From positions 1 to 25,186 of the forward strand of contig USSR01000016.1 in NCBI GenBank assembly GCA_900557355.1: DNA of 25,186 nucleotides, read 5' to 3'. The notes below the pieces were generated by a model that was not told the origin of the DNA, made no database searches, and saw only the letters and a list, made by a program, of their open reading frames with translations. The position numbers were made by a program, and so were the translations under genes. The stretch comes from an uncultured Bacteroides sp. GTDB lineage: Bacteria > Bacteroidota > Bacteroidia > Bacteroidales > Bacteroidaceae. This document shows positions 1-10,400 of this stretch, one piece after another. Positions within the stretch are counted from its first letter, which is position 1. Each line of letters begins with the position of its first letter.

Positions 1-1
1 A

Positions 2-133
2 TACGGGGCCACCAAAAAGCCATTAATTGCCGCTAATGCTCCAAATTGCATACCGGAATATGCACAGACTTACGTCTATGATATTGAAACAAGTGCAGGC
101 AAAGAGTACATCCTAACATCAAAAGAGCAATAA
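2..133 (+). CDS. C-terminal tail of an unidentified upstream protein (5' end outside window)
   Basis: An open frame enters from the left edge and stops at TAA 131-133, giving 43 residues that end in YILTSKEQ. The pattern of alternating hydrophobic residues near the end (YVYDIETSAGKEYILT) looks like the last strands of a beta-sandwich, as found at the C-terminus of many large secreted glycoside hydrolases. The fragment is too short to assign a family. It lies on the same strand as the SusC/SusD genes and is followed by a strong hairpin, so it probably belongs to a separate upstream transcription unit, perhaps another enzyme of the same locus. The reading frame is clear; the function is not known. 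Confidence 0.6.
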   Translation, partial: YGATKKPLIAANAPNCIPEYAQTYVYDIETSAGKEYILTSKEQ

Positions 134-197
134 AATAAATAGTTATTAAAAACATGGAGACAACGACTTAAGTGAGCCGTTCATATGTTAAAGTGTC

Positions 198-226
198 AAG
201 AGGGGAACAATAAATTCCCCTCTTTT
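198..226 (+). terminator. Rho-independent terminator after the upstream gene
   Basis: A perfect 10-bp stem, AAGAGGGGAA (198-207) with TTCCCCTCTT (215-224), encloses a 7-nt loop and is followed by a short T stretch. It lies 65 bases after the TAA at 133. The rest of the 134-404 gap is AT-rich and holds only the promoter-like box and small inverted repeat listed separately. Confidence 0.85.
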
Positions 227-334
227 CTGTTATATAACATCATATAGGTTATTCACAAAAGCATATTAGACAGCAAATAACAAAAAATACTACCCTAAAA
301 ACAGATATTACACATTTATCTTTTTACATCCCTA

Positions 335-342
335 TACATTTG
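335..342 (+). promoter_or_regulatory. Putative Bacteroides -7 box for the first SusC/SusD operon
   Basis: TACATTTG matches the Bacteroides -7 consensus TAnnTTTG exactly and lies 62 bases before the ATG at 405. No good -33 TTTG is present at the usual distance, only the T-rich stretch around 314-325. That is compatible with an activator-dependent promoter, but this last point is inference. The transcription start would fall near 348-352, giving a leader of about 55 nt. Confidence 0.5.
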
Positions 343-357
343 CAGCAAAGAATTAAC

Positions 358-375
358 AGTGTGCACGAACACACT
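358..375 (+). promoter_or_regulatory. Short inverted repeat in the leader of the first SusC operon
   Basis: AGTGTG (358-363) and CACACT (370-375) form a 6-bp inverted repeat with a 6-nt spacer just downstream of the predicted transcription start. It could be a small leader hairpin or a protein site. Six base pairs can occur by chance, so the call is weak. Confidence 0.25.
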
Positions 376-404
376 AACGAAAAAAATCATACTAAATTAA
401 TAAC

Positions 405-3400
405 ATGCAAAGAATGTCTAACAAGATGAAAAACATGCGCGCCGCGTTACTATTCTTTTTAGTAGCCGTGATATCGCTTAGCGTATCAGCGCAAAATGTA
501 GCCGTAACAGGTACTGTGACAGACAAGACGGGAGAAACCGTTATCGGTGCTTCCGTAGTAGAGAAAGGAAATGCCGGTAATGGTACTATTACCGATATTG
601 ATGGTAATTTTTCCCTTAATGTTCCCGCCAATGCCACATTAGTATTTTCTTATGTGGGAATGAAATCTCAGGAAATAGCCTTAAAAGGTAAAACTAAAGT
701 TGACATTGTTATGGAAGATGATGCACAAGCTTTGGAAGAGGTTGTGGTTATCGGCTATGGTACAGTACAAAAGAAAGACTTGACCGGATCGGTCGCCTCT
801 GTCAGTGCCAAACAATTGGAATCTATACCTGTATCAAGCGCATCAGAAGCATTACAAGGTAAGATGGCCGGTGTTCAGATTACAACAACTGAAGGTTCAC
901 CTGATGCAGATATCAAAATCCGTGTACGCGGTGGTGGTTCTCTTTCACAAGATAACTCGCCTCTTTATATCGTAGATGGTTTTCCGGTATCCAGTATCAG
1001 TGATATTGCTCCCACAGATATCCAATCTGTAGACGTACTAAAAGATGCTTCTTCCACAGCAATCTACGGTGCACGTGGTGCCAACGGTGTTATTATTATA
1101 ACTACTAAATCCGGTGCAGAAGGAAAAACACAAGTTAACTTCGGTGCATCTTATGGCTTCCGCAACGTAATCAAACAAGTAGGTGTATTGGACCCGTATG
1201 AATTCAGCCTTTATCAATACGAATTGGATCAGTCAGGTACATCTTACGGTGCATATAAAGATCTGGAAATCTACAAATCCAAAGAAGGTTCAAATTGGCA
1301 AGATCAATTATTTGGTCGTACAGGTAATCAACAGCAATACAACATCAGCGTAAGCGGCGGTACTAAATCTACCAAATTCAACATCAGCTACGCACGTAAT
1401 GATGAAAAGAGTATCATGAGAGGCTCCGGATACTCCAAAAACAACATCAATGCTAAAATCAATACGGAAATCAACAAATGGTTAAGCCTTGATTTCAATG
1501 CCCGTCTGATACAACAGAAAATAGACGGTCTGAGCGGGGGTGCCGATAATGAAAGCAGTAAAGCATACTCATTAGTAGCCCGTGCCATCACTCATGCACC
1601 GGTAAAGGCATTAAATGAAGATTCCGAGGATGATGAAAACAGTACGAATGCGCGTTACACCCCATTGGAGCGCGTAGATGCAACCTATAAACAGCAAAGA
1701 AGATTCCGTCAGGACTACAACGTAGGTATAAACTGGGAACCGTTGAAAGGATTAAAGTTCAGAAGTGAATTCGGATATGGCTGGAAATTTGATGATACAG
1801 ACCAAGTATGGGGATATAAAGCGACAGCAAACTCCAAATTCGGTCATGGTGGTCTTCCACAAGCATATCTGACAAATTCAGACAATAAAAACTGGAGAAA
1901 TGCCAATACATTGACATACGAAAACAAGAAGTTATTTAATGGACGTGACCGGCTCAATGTCATGATCGGACATGAAGTCTCTACTTCTCAGGATACAAAA
2001 AAATATGTAACCTCCGTAGATTTCAGTAAAGATGCAACAACTAAAGAAATTCTTGCTGCTCTCGGTAACGGAACAGCGCTCCCTACCAGCACTTATATTG
2101 GCATTAAAGATAACTTGCTTTCATTCTTCGGACGTGCCAACTACACACTGATGGATAAATATTTGTTCACATTCACAATGCGTGCCGATGGTTCCAGTAA
2201 ATTTGCCAAAGGCAGCCAATGGGGCTATTTCCCCTCAGGAGCTATCGCATGGCGCATCTACGATGAGGCTTTCATGAATAATGCCAAAGAATGGTTATCC
2301 AATCTGAAGGTTCGCGTAAGTTATGGTACAGCAGGTAACAATCGTATCCCAAGTGGTTCTATGTACACCACTTATTCGGTTGCCGGAACTTCCGAAAAAG
2401 GTATCTATTTTGATGAAACAACAGCAGTCGTATTGAAACACGGTAATGTACTCTCCAATCCCGGATTAAAGTGGGAAACAACCGTCTCACGCAATGCTGG
2501 TATTGACTTTGGCTTCTTCAATAATCGCCTGTCCGGTGCTATTGATGTATATTGGAATACAACGAAAGACTTGTTGATGAAAACGACTATTGCTTCCAGT
2601 TCCGGTTATTCTTACCAATACAAGAACATGGGTCAGACATCTAACAAAGGTGTAGAACTCCAATTGGATGCTGTATTAGTGGATGCCAAAGATTTCGGCT
2701 TGAATTTCAATTTCAACATCTCATACAACCGCGGCAAGATTGACAAATTAAATGGCAGTTCATTCTGGCAAAGCAGTAGCTGGGCAGGAACAGCCGCAGC
2801 AGGTATCGAGGACTTCTTAGTGGAAGAAGGCGGACGTTTAGGCGAAGTATACGGTTACAAGACAGATGGTTTCTATACCGCTGATGATTTTACCTTCGAC
2901 GCAGAAAAAGGAACCTACGCCCTGAAAGCAGGAGTTAACGACTGTAGCTCTCTTATTGGTGGCAAAGTATATCCCGGTTCCATTAAGCTGAAAGCGAATG
3001 AGGATGGTGAATATAAGAAAGAACGTTTAGGAAATACCGTACCTACCGTATCCGGAGGTTTTGGTCTGAATGCCCGTTGGAAAGGTTTTGACTTTACAGC
3101 TTTCTTTAACTACTCACTCGGAAACAAGATTGTAAATGCAACCAAACTGGGATCAAGTTTTTATAGTGGTTCATCCAAGAACTGGAACATCAATGATCAT
3201 TTTACTTCAACCAATCGCTATTCCTGGATTGATCCTTCAACAGGTACCAACTTGCTGAGCAGCGCTTCTATCAAAGCAAATGGTGAAGCATGGACTATCA
3301 ACCGTCTGAACGAAGTAAATACAGGATCAAGCATTTGGAATCCTGCTGCCGCTACGGTTATGCCACTCGTTGACTGGGCTGTAGAAGATGGTTCTTTCCT

Positions 3401-3635
3401 GCGCGTCAATAACATTACAATCGGTTATACATTACCTAAACTGCTTGTAAGCAAACTGAATATACAAAATATCCGTATTTATGTTACAGGATACAATCTA
3501 CATTGCTTTACCAAGTACTCAGGCACCGATCCTGAAGTAGATTGTTGTACAAGCACCCCTATGACCCCGGGTATCGATTATGCTGCATATCCTAAGAGCC
3601 GTTCATTCGTAGGAGGTATCAATGTTACATTCTAA
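405..3635 (+). CDS. SusC-like TonB-dependent outer-membrane transporter (operon A)
   Basis: This 1076-residue protein is a TonB-dependent glycan importer that would form the channel beneath a SusD lid. After a signal peptide ending near SVSAQ (residue 30) comes a CarboxypepD_reg-like beta-sandwich (about 33-105), then a TonB-box-like segment EEVVVIGYG (111-119). The plug follows (about 125-238) with the family hallmarks LYIVDG (187-192) and DASSTAIYGARGANGVI (214-230). The remainder is beta-barrel, ending in NVTF with the usual terminal aromatic residue. There is no N-terminal STN domain, so FecIR-type anti-sigma signalling is not expected, and regulation by the nearby HTCS is more likely. 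Met1 is taken as start; Met8 (426) gives an equally plausible, more compact signal peptide. The calcium-loop segment typical of many homologues is degenerate here (863-874). The SusD gene follows after 21 bases. The pectic substrate is inferred from context only. Confidence 0.95.
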   Translation: MQRMSNKMKNMRAALLFFLVAVISLSVSAQNVAVTGTVTDKTGETVIGASVVEKGNAGNGTITDIDGNFSLNVPANATLVFSYVGMKSQEIALKGKTKVDIVMEDDAQALEEVVVIGYGTVQKKDLTGSVASVSAKQLESIPVSSASEALQGKMAGVQITTTEGSPDADIKIRVRGGGSLSQDNSPLYIVDGFPVSSISDIAPTDIQSVDVLKDASSTAIYGARGANGVIIITTKSGAEGKTQVNFGASYGFRNVIKQVGVLDPYEFSLYQYELDQSGTSYGAYKDLEIYKSKEGSNWQDQLFGRTGNQQQYNISVSGGTKSTKFNISYARNDEKSIMRGSGYSKNNINAKINTEINKWLSLDFNARLIQQKIDGLSGGADNESSKAYSLVARAITHAPVKALNEDSEDDENSTNARYTPLERVDATYKQQRRFRQDYNVGINWEPLKGLKFRSEFGYGWKFDDTDQVWGYKATANSKFGHGGLPQAYLTNSDNKNWRNANTLTYENKKLFNGRDRLNVMIGHEVSTSQDTKKYVTSVDFSKDATTKEILAALGNGTALPTSTYIGIKDNLLSFFGRANYTLMDKYLFTFTMRADGSSKFAKGSQWGYFPSGAIAWRIYDEAFMNNAKEWLSNLKVRVSYGTAGNNRIPSGSMYTTYSVAGTSEKGIYFDETTAVVLKHGNVLSNPGLKWETTVSRNAGIDFGFFNNRLSGAIDVYWNTTKDLLMKTTIASSSGYSYQYKNMGQTSNKGVELQLDAVLVDAKDFGLNFNFNISYNRGKIDKLNGSSFWQSSSWAGTAAAGIEDFLVEEGGRLGEVYGYKTDGFYTADDFTFDAEKGTYALKAGVNDCSSLIGGKVYPGSIKLKANEDGEYKKERLGNTVPTVSGGFGLNARWKGFDFTAFFNYSLGNKIVNATKLGSSFYSGSSKNWNINDHFTSTNRYSWIDPSTGTNLLSSASIKANGEAWTINRLNEVNTGSSIWNPAAATVMPLVDWAVEDGSFLRVNNITIGYTLPKLLVSKLNIQNIRIYVTGYNLHCFTKYSGTDPEVDCCTSTPMTPGIDYAAYPKSRSFVGGINVTF

Positions 3636-3656
3636 TTTTAAAGACAGAGAAGAATT

Positions 3657-5561
3657 ATGAAAAAAATATTTAAATCATTTGCAATAGTAGGAATAGGTGC
3701 GATAATTCTCACTTCTTGTTCCGACTTCCTAGATCAAACCTCTCCTTCTGAAATGACCGGAGATGCTGTATTCAATTCAACCACCTACACCCAACAAGCC
3801 TTAAATAAGGTATATGCCGGTCTCACCAAAGATGAAACCTATGTACAGTCAGTACCTATCCATTTCGGAATGAACTCAGATATCGAATTGGTAGACGGAT
3901 TGGGTGCAACCAACTCTAATTCTAATAATGAACGAGGTACATGCAACTACAATCCGCAGTTGAGTTGGTCAAAACTCAATAATAACTGGAAAGGTATGTA
4001 CGAAGCTATTGAAAATGCCAACATTGTAGTTGAAGGTATTGAAGGTAGTGCACTGATTGCCGAAGGCAATGCTTCCAGAAGCAAGATGTTGATGTTCAAA
4101 GGAGAAGCACTGACATTGCGTGCCATGCTTTATCTGGATTTAATCCGTACTTACGGAGATGTACCTATGAAGTTTGAAACCACCAATACCGACGGCTCTA
4201 ACATCTATTTAGGCAAAACAGACCGTGATGTTATCATGGAACGCCTAATTACGGATCTGGAAGAAGCAATCGGATATCTGCCTTGGGCAGGAACTTCCGG
4301 CTATACTACAGAGAAAATGACTAAAGGATTTGCCCATGGCTTGTTAGCCCGCATTGCCATGACATACGCCGGATATTCTATCCGCGAAAGTTCTAAATCC
4401 GGTTATGAAAATATGCCTGATTGCGATGCAACTTATCCAACACAACGTCCGGGCACAGAAAAACGTAGAGAGCTCTATACTCTTGCTGTGAAACACTTAG
4501 ATGCCATTATTGCCAGCGGTTATCACAAGCTTAACCCTTCTTATGAAAACGAATGGTATCTACTGAACCAGCTAACTTTAGATCAGACTTATCAGGAGAA
4601 TTTATATGAAGTAGCACATGGCGTAAGTTTCTCCGGAGAAATGGGATATACCATCGGTGTCCGCATCAACGGAAAAACAACTTACTACGGAGCAAAAGGT
4701 AACTCAAGTGGTAAAGTAAAAGTTACAGCTCCCTTCTTCTGGAGCTTTAATAAAAATGACCAACGCCGTGATTTAACTTTTGCCAATTTCGATATCAGAG
4801 AAGGAGATAATGGCAATACTATTGAAACAATGCAGGGAAATTCTCCTTTTGGTATATACTTAGCAAAATGGGATCCCCGCAAGATGACAGACAAATGGCT
4901 GAATGCAGCAAGAGCATCCGCTGACAAAGTAGCTACAGGTATCAACAATGTTATCATGAGATATTCTGACGTATTATTACTATATGCAGAAGCACTGAAT
5001 GAGCTTCAAGGTGCTGATGCTGTTGGACCTACATGTGGCTTAAGCGCAAGAAAAGCTTTTGAAGAAGTACGCAGCCGCGCATTTGCCGAAACACACAAAG
5101 CTGAAGCAATCAGCTATGTCAATAGTTTAAGTAGTGGTGATGAATTTTTCAATGCACTCGTTGACGAACGTGCCTGGGAATTTGCAGGTGAAGCTATCCG
5201 TAAATGGGACTTGATACGTTGGGGATTACTCTCACAAAAAATAGAAGAGGCTAAAGCTGCTTATAAAGAACTCATCAAGGTAGCCCCTAAAAAGTTATAC
5301 TATAAAATGAAAGCTGACAAACCGGGAGAAATTGATCCCGAAAGTATCTGCTGGTACGAAGAGCCACAAGTCACTACTGACTATAAAAGCGTAAACTTCT
5401 GGGGCTCTGAGAACGAAGAAACCGGTAGCAATGTTGTGGATAATCTGCCATACATCAGTGCAGGTTTGAACACTCCGGTTATCAACAGACACGTATTCCC
5501 GATCGGAGCCACTACAATATCCGACTCTAATGGAACGTTACAGAACTCTTATGGATTCTAA
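3657..5561 (+). CDS. SusD-like surface glycan-binding lipoprotein (operon A)
   Basis: This 634-residue RagB/SusD-family protein would cap the SusC-like barrel and capture oligosaccharide at the cell surface. The N-terminus is a lipoprotein signal with lipobox LTSC, the acylated residue being Cys21, followed by SDFLDQ, typical of SusD proteins. The N-terminal half has the TPR-like helical pattern (for example the GEALTLRAMLYLDLIRTYGDVP segment, near residues 145-166). The C-terminal half carries the RagB/SusD signature YSDVLLLYAEALNEL and the later DERAWEFAGEAIRKWDLIRWG region. It starts 21 bases after the SusC stop and is followed 19 bases later by the third operon gene. Little sequence is shared with the second SusD at 10719 beyond family motifs, suggesting the two systems bind different glycan fragments. 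Confidence 0.95.
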   Translation: MKKIFKSFAIVGIGAIILTSCSDFLDQTSPSEMTGDAVFNSTTYTQQALNKVYAGLTKDETYVQSVPIHFGMNSDIELVDGLGATNSNSNNERGTCNYNPQLSWSKLNNNWKGMYEAIENANIVVEGIEGSALIAEGNASRSKMLMFKGEALTLRAMLYLDLIRTYGDVPMKFETTNTDGSNIYLGKTDRDVIMERLITDLEEAIGYLPWAGTSGYTTEKMTKGFAHGLLARIAMTYAGYSIRESSKSGYENMPDCDATYPTQRPGTEKRRELYTLAVKHLDAIIASGYHKLNPSYENEWYLLNQLTLDQTYQENLYEVAHGVSFSGEMGYTIGVRINGKTTYYGAKGNSSGKVKVTAPFFWSFNKNDQRRDLTFANFDIREGDNGNTIETMQGNSPFGIYLAKWDPRKMTDKWLNAARASADKVATGINNVIMRYSDVLLLYAEALNELQGADAVGPTCGLSARKAFEEVRSRAFAETHKAEAISYVNSLSSGDEFFNALVDERAWEFAGEAIRKWDLIRWGLLSQKIEEAKAAYKELIKVAPKKLYYKMKADKPGEIDPESICWYEEPQVTTDYKSVNFWGSENEETGSNVVDNLPYISAGLNTPVINRHVFPIGATTISDSNGTLQNSYGF

Positions 5562-5580
5562 CATCATAAAAACAACGGTT

Positions 5581-7224
5581 ATGAAAGCAAATAAACTAAA
5601 ATATATAGCCTTATCAGGAGCACTTATGCTCCTGACAGCATTCGCCACTATATCTTGTGACGATGCAAACGACTGGACTACTGATTCATCTTATAACAGA
5701 CTGTTCAGTGTACCCAAAATGAGTGTATCAGCTAATGCTACAGATGCTGAACTCACATGGTCTACCACTCCAGGAACTGAATATTATATTATTGAAATCA
5801 GTTTGGATAGTTTATACGATGATGTAGCTATGGGAAGTGGCAAAGGATCAATTATATACGGCGAAGACAAATCTATCACTAAATCTCCCTACACTTTGGA
5901 AGGTTTATACAGTGACAGCAAGTATTTTATTCGTATGAAGGCATTTTCTTCCAATACTCCGGAATCTAAATGGGGATATATGAGCGATTTCTCATTCAAG
6001 ACTCGTACCGAGCAAATCTTTGAGAAATTCTCAGTTAGCCATGACAAGATAACGCTATACTGGCCTGCAAATTCCACTGCTGACCACATCGAAATTATAG
6101 ACACTAACGGAACTGTAGTAAAGAGTATTACTTTGACTTCTGCTAATCTGGAAGATGGCACCATTGTTATAGATGGTCTGACCCCTCTTACATCTTATAC
6201 TGCAATTCTTTATAATAAGGAATCAAAACGCGGTGTCATAGATTTTACAACAACAGCCAAAGTACCTGATGCTGACCATACAGCTTTCTTGCAAGCAGGT
6301 GATTCCCTGAACAATGACCTGTTCACTACAATGGCTGAAGCAGGCTACCAGACTGTAAACATTGCATTGCCTGCCGGAAGTTCTTATTACAACGAAAACA
6401 ATATAAATATCCCTGACGGCATGTCTGTAACATTCTTCGGTTTACCAGGAGAAACACAAGCCATCATTGGTGTCAAGGGTATTGATATTGCAGGAACTCA
6501 CAGCTTCATCAAATTTGAGAATGTAGAAATTACAGGTTCCGGTAAAAAAGCAGACGGTAATAATACAACCAATGATTATCTCTTCAACCAGTCAAAAGCT
6601 GCTACTGTTGGGGCTATTGAATTCAGCAATAGTTTCATCCATGGCTTCAAAAACACTCCAGTAAGATTGCAGGGGTCTGATGAGAAAATTATCAATCTCG
6701 TAAAATTTGAAAACTGTATAGTATATGGAGCAGATGCAAGAACTTACAGTCTTATACATGTAGATGCAAGTAAAGGCAAAGGAAAGATTGAAAATATCGA
6801 ATTCAGTAAAACAACCATTGTCTATAGCGGAAAATGTTTAGTGTACAGTAGAAACACAGACTTTACGTCCTTAATATTGTCTGATTGTACATTCAGTAAA
6901 CTTTTAGGTAGCGGTGACTATCTATTGGATTGTGACAAAAATGGTAACGGTCCGTCACAGGGAGTAACAATCACCAATTGTATCTTTGGTAGTACACTGG
7001 CTGAAGGCAAGGGAATTCGTGCTAATGATAAACCTGTAGAAGTTACCAATAGTTATATTACGAATGACATGAAAATCACAGGTAACAAAATAAACGACTT
7101 GATTACTTATGACGGTGGTGAGACTGACCTTTTCAAAGATCCCAGTCAATATGACTTTACCATTATCGATGGAAGTTTTGCAGGTAAAACAAACTGTGGT
7201 GACCCAAAATGGTACATGAAATAA
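5581..7224 (+). CDS. Putative surface glycan-binding lipoprotein with FN3-like and beta-helix (DUF4957/DUF5123-like) regions
   Basis: This 547-residue lipoprotein occupies the SusE/SusF position and is probably a surface glycan-binding protein. The signal peptide ends in TISC, with Cys26 followed by acidic DDAND, compatible with export to the outer face. Residues about 45-230 look like two FN3/Ig-type sandwiches (ELTWSTTPGTEYYIIEIS; KITLYWPANSTADHIEII). From about 255 to 547 there are regular beta-strand repeats with stacked N and F positions (IKFENVEITG, VKFENCIVYG, IENIEFSKTTI, VTITNCIFG), as in right-handed beta-helix DUF4957/DUF5123 proteins of pectin loci. The frame is open from ATG 5530, inside the SusD gene, but ATG 5581 is chosen because the lipoprotein signal begins there and the overlap disappears. 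No catalytic motif is recognised, so a binding role is more likely than enzymatic activity. Confidence 0.8.
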   Translation: MKANKLKYIALSGALMLLTAFATISCDDANDWTTDSSYNRLFSVPKMSVSANATDAELTWSTTPGTEYYIIEISLDSLYDDVAMGSGKGSIIYGEDKSITKSPYTLEGLYSDSKYFIRMKAFSSNTPESKWGYMSDFSFKTRTEQIFEKFSVSHDKITLYWPANSTADHIEIIDTNGTVVKSITLTSANLEDGTIVIDGLTPLTSYTAILYNKESKRGVIDFTTTAKVPDADHTAFLQAGDSLNNDLFTTMAEAGYQTVNIALPAGSSYYNENNINIPDGMSVTFFGLPGETQAIIGVKGIDIAGTHSFIKFENVEITGSGKKADGNNTTNDYLFNQSKAATVGAIEFSNSFIHGFKNTPVRLQGSDEKIINLVKFENCIVYGADARTYSLIHVDASKGKGKIENIEFSKTTIVYSGKCLVYSRNTDFTSLILSDCTFSKLLGSGDYLLDCDKNGNGPSQGVTITNCIFGSTLAEGKGIRANDKPVEVTNSYITNDMKITGNKINDLITYDGGETDLFKDPSQYDFTIIDGSFAGKTNCGDPKWYMK

Positions 7225-7264
7225 TAATACCTTCGCAAACAGAATATCAGAATTAAATTTAAAT

Positions 7265-7305
7265 AAAGAGGCTATCCCAAAATAAAATTTGAGATAGCCT
7301 CTTTT
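7265..7305 (+). terminator. Strong hairpin terminator after operon A
   Basis: AAAGAGGCTATC (7265-7276) pairs perfectly with GATAGCCTCTTT (7293-7304), giving 12 bp, and the stem can continue with CAAA/TTTG after one mismatch. TTTTAT follows. It separates the two SusC/SusD operons. Confidence 0.88.
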
Positions 7306-7403
7306 ATCATCTTTTCCCCTATTTATAGCCTTCAAATCTACAAAAAACACAATATTTCCCATAAAACAACAAATTTTTACCCATGCTTAATTTTGTTAAC
7401 CTA

Positions 7404-7411
7404 TACTTTTG
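7404..7411 (+). promoter_or_regulatory. Putative Bacteroides -7 box for the second SusC/SusD operon
   Basis: TACTTTTG fits TAnnTTTG and lies 67 bases before the ATG at 7479, a geometry very like that of operon A. Only a weak T-rich -33 candidate is seen (about 7374-7378). An independent promoter also fits the strong terminator at 7265-7305. Confidence 0.5.
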
Positions 7412-7478
7412 TGTTCGATAACGGAAAGATAAGGCACATTGTTGACCTCATTTTTTAATAACTATAAAAAACATCATT

Positions 7479-10400
7479 ATGGATTTAAAAAGACTTGCCA
7501 AAAGGGCATTAGCTACTCTATCATTGAGTATGTTGTGTTTAGTCGCTCTTGCACAAGGTCGCCAAGTTACAGGTACTATTATAGATAGTACAGGCGACCC
7601 CGTGATAGGCGCAAATGTATTGGAAGTTGGTACTACCAACGGAGTAATAACTGACATTGACGGTAATTTCCGCCTGATGGTGCAGCCCAATGCAAAACTC
7701 CAAATTTCTTTTATCGGTTATATTACACAAGTCATTACGGTAGGTAACCAAAACAACATTAAAGTAACTTTAAAAGATGATGCACAGGCACTCGAAGAGG
7801 TGGTTGTTGTAGGTTACGGTTCTATGAAGAAAAATGACGTGACAGGTTCTTTATCTTCAGTATCTGCTGATAAATTGGCTGCACGCGGTGCTCTCCGTAT
7901 AGAAGATGCATTGCAAGGCTCAGTACCAGGTGTCAACATTACTCAGTCAAACAGCCGTGCTAACGGTAGTTTCAATATTCAAATCCGTGGTCAAGCCTCC
8001 ATCAATAATACAAGCGGTCCGCTTTATGTAGTAGATGGCATGGTCGTATCTTCTATTGACTTCCTGAATCCCGAAGACATTGAACGTATTGACGTTCTGA
8101 AAGATGCTTCTTCTACAGCAATTTATGGTTCACGCGCCTCAGAAGGAGTAGTTATTATTTCTACAAAAGGAACCGGAGCAGGACAAAATAAGGCCCAACC
8201 AGTGGAAATTACTTATGACGGCTACTACGGCATCCGTAAAGTAGCACGCATGCCGGATTTCATGGATGCAACTGAATGGATGAACTATCGTTTTGCACGC
8301 TACACAACGGGAAGTTCCGACGAAACAGGACGTGGTGCATACAAGATTACTGATAGCGACCTGCAATCCGTATTTCAAAATGGTACTGAATGGAAAGATT
8401 CTCCTTTATATAATAGCTGGCTGAACAATGAAGGCTATGATTGGGCGGACATGGTACTGCGAACGGCATCTCAACAAAACCACTTTATCAGTGCAAGCGG
8501 TGCAACTGAAAAAACAAATTATCGTTTAGGTATCGGTTATCAAGGTGAAGAAAATGTATTTAAAAAGAATGATTATAATCGTATTAATATCAAAGGATCA
8601 TTCGACAGCAAACTGTCAAAGGTTGTAGAGGCAGGTATAGCTGTCAACTTAGTGCACGATGTGCAGAACGACTGGATTACCGATACTTCGAATGCTTATT
8701 CTCCTTACAACAACGCATTCTGGTTTGCTCCGGTGGTTTCACCGTGGGATGAAGACGGTAATTTGCTGGCTATCCCGGCAAAAGTAGGCAATATGTCCTT
8801 AACTTCTACACCTTCTCCGTTGGTAGACTTCGAACTTGACGCTTACGAGAATGAAACTCGTAAATTCCACGTCTTCGGTAACGTTTATATGCGTTTTAAC
8901 ATTATGGATGGTTTGAAATTCACAACCACCCTATCCCCTAATTATTATCATGGCCGTCAAGGTATCTTTATGGGTACCGGCGTTTCCGAAAAGTATCCTT
9001 TGGGAACAGCTTATTATCAGAACCAGAAACACAATCAGGCTTCCGTAATCAATACAGAACGCTTAGACTGGACATGGGACAACCAAATTGACTTCAGCAA
9101 AACATGGGGACAACATAGATTAAATGCAATGGGATTATTCTCCATGTATGCCAGCAATAGGGAAACCTATACTCAGACTGTAACTGATATTTCAGATGAT
9201 AAACTCTCATACCATTCCATGGAGAAAGGTTCGGGTACGAAAACTATTAAATCCACTTATACAGAATCCTCTTTGGTGTCTGTAGCTGCCCGTTTAAACT
9301 ATGCCTACAAAGAACGCTACATGGCTACCGTTACCATGCGTACCGATGGTTCTTCACGCTTTGCCAAAGACAATCGTTGGGGATGGTTCCCCTCTGCTGC
9401 TGTAGCATGGCGCGCTTCGGAAGAAGATTTCCTGAAAGACGTAGAATGGCTGGACAACTTGAAACTGCGTGTATCTTACGGTATCACGGGTAACAACAAT
9501 GTGGGTGACTATGCTACTGCATCTTCTGCTTCAGGTCCTAATTATTCCGTTATTGGCGGACAGGAATATCAAGGCTATTATGCCAACGGGTTAATTGACA
9601 GAAACCTAATTTGGGAAAAGATTAAAGAATTCAATTTCGGTGTTGACTTCTCTGTTCTTCAAAATCGCATTAACTTAACTGCAGATACTTATCGCCGTTT
9701 ATCCGACGGACAAATCATGAAGGCCACTGTTCCTTTGGAAACAGGTGAAGGTTCTATTACAACCAACATTGGTGCTGTACGTAATACCGGTATCGAATTA
9801 GGATTGAATCTTGGAGTTATCCGTAACAAAAATTTCACATGGGACGTAAATCTTGCATTCGCTCGTAACTGGAGTAAAATTACCGAGCTTCCTAATGGAG
9901 ACGATGTCAGCAACAATTGGTTCATCGGCGAACGTCTGAACGTTTTGCGCGATTACACAAGTGCTGGAATCATCACTACCGATGGTATCACCATGCGCAC
10001 AAAAGATGGAGACCGTCATTATACCCTTCAAGAAGTATACGATACCTTTGGTCCTGGCGGACAAGGATTAAAATGGTATGAAGGTCAGATGGCTGTAAAC
10101 GATTGGAATAATGACGGCAAGATTAATGATGAAGATAAACAAATCTTCGGCTGTACAGATCCTAAGTGGACAGGTAGTTTAAGCTCTACTATGACTTACA
10201 AGGGATTCGACTTCTCCTTTATGCTCTACACGAAACAAGGACAATGGTCACGCAGTTATTTCCACGAACAATATATGAACTATGGTGATCGCGGACGTCA
10301 AAAAGTGAATTTTGATTATTACATCCCTGCAGGAACCCCTGTTCTGGACAAAAACACAGGAGATGTAACCTATCTGTCAGAAGCACACATAGGCAAATAT

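Noticed and set aside
5530..5580. Upstream ATG extending the operon A lipoprotein into the SusD gene
   Set aside because: The extra 17 residues (starting MERYRTLMDSN) precede a complete lipoprotein signal that begins at ATG 5581. The longer form would bury that signal and overlap SusD by 32 bases.
7411..7417. Shared 7-mer (GTGTTCG here, CGAACAC at 366-372) in both SusC leaders as a regulator site
   Set aside because: A 7-base match between two leaders of about 100 bases, allowing both strands, is expected about once by chance.
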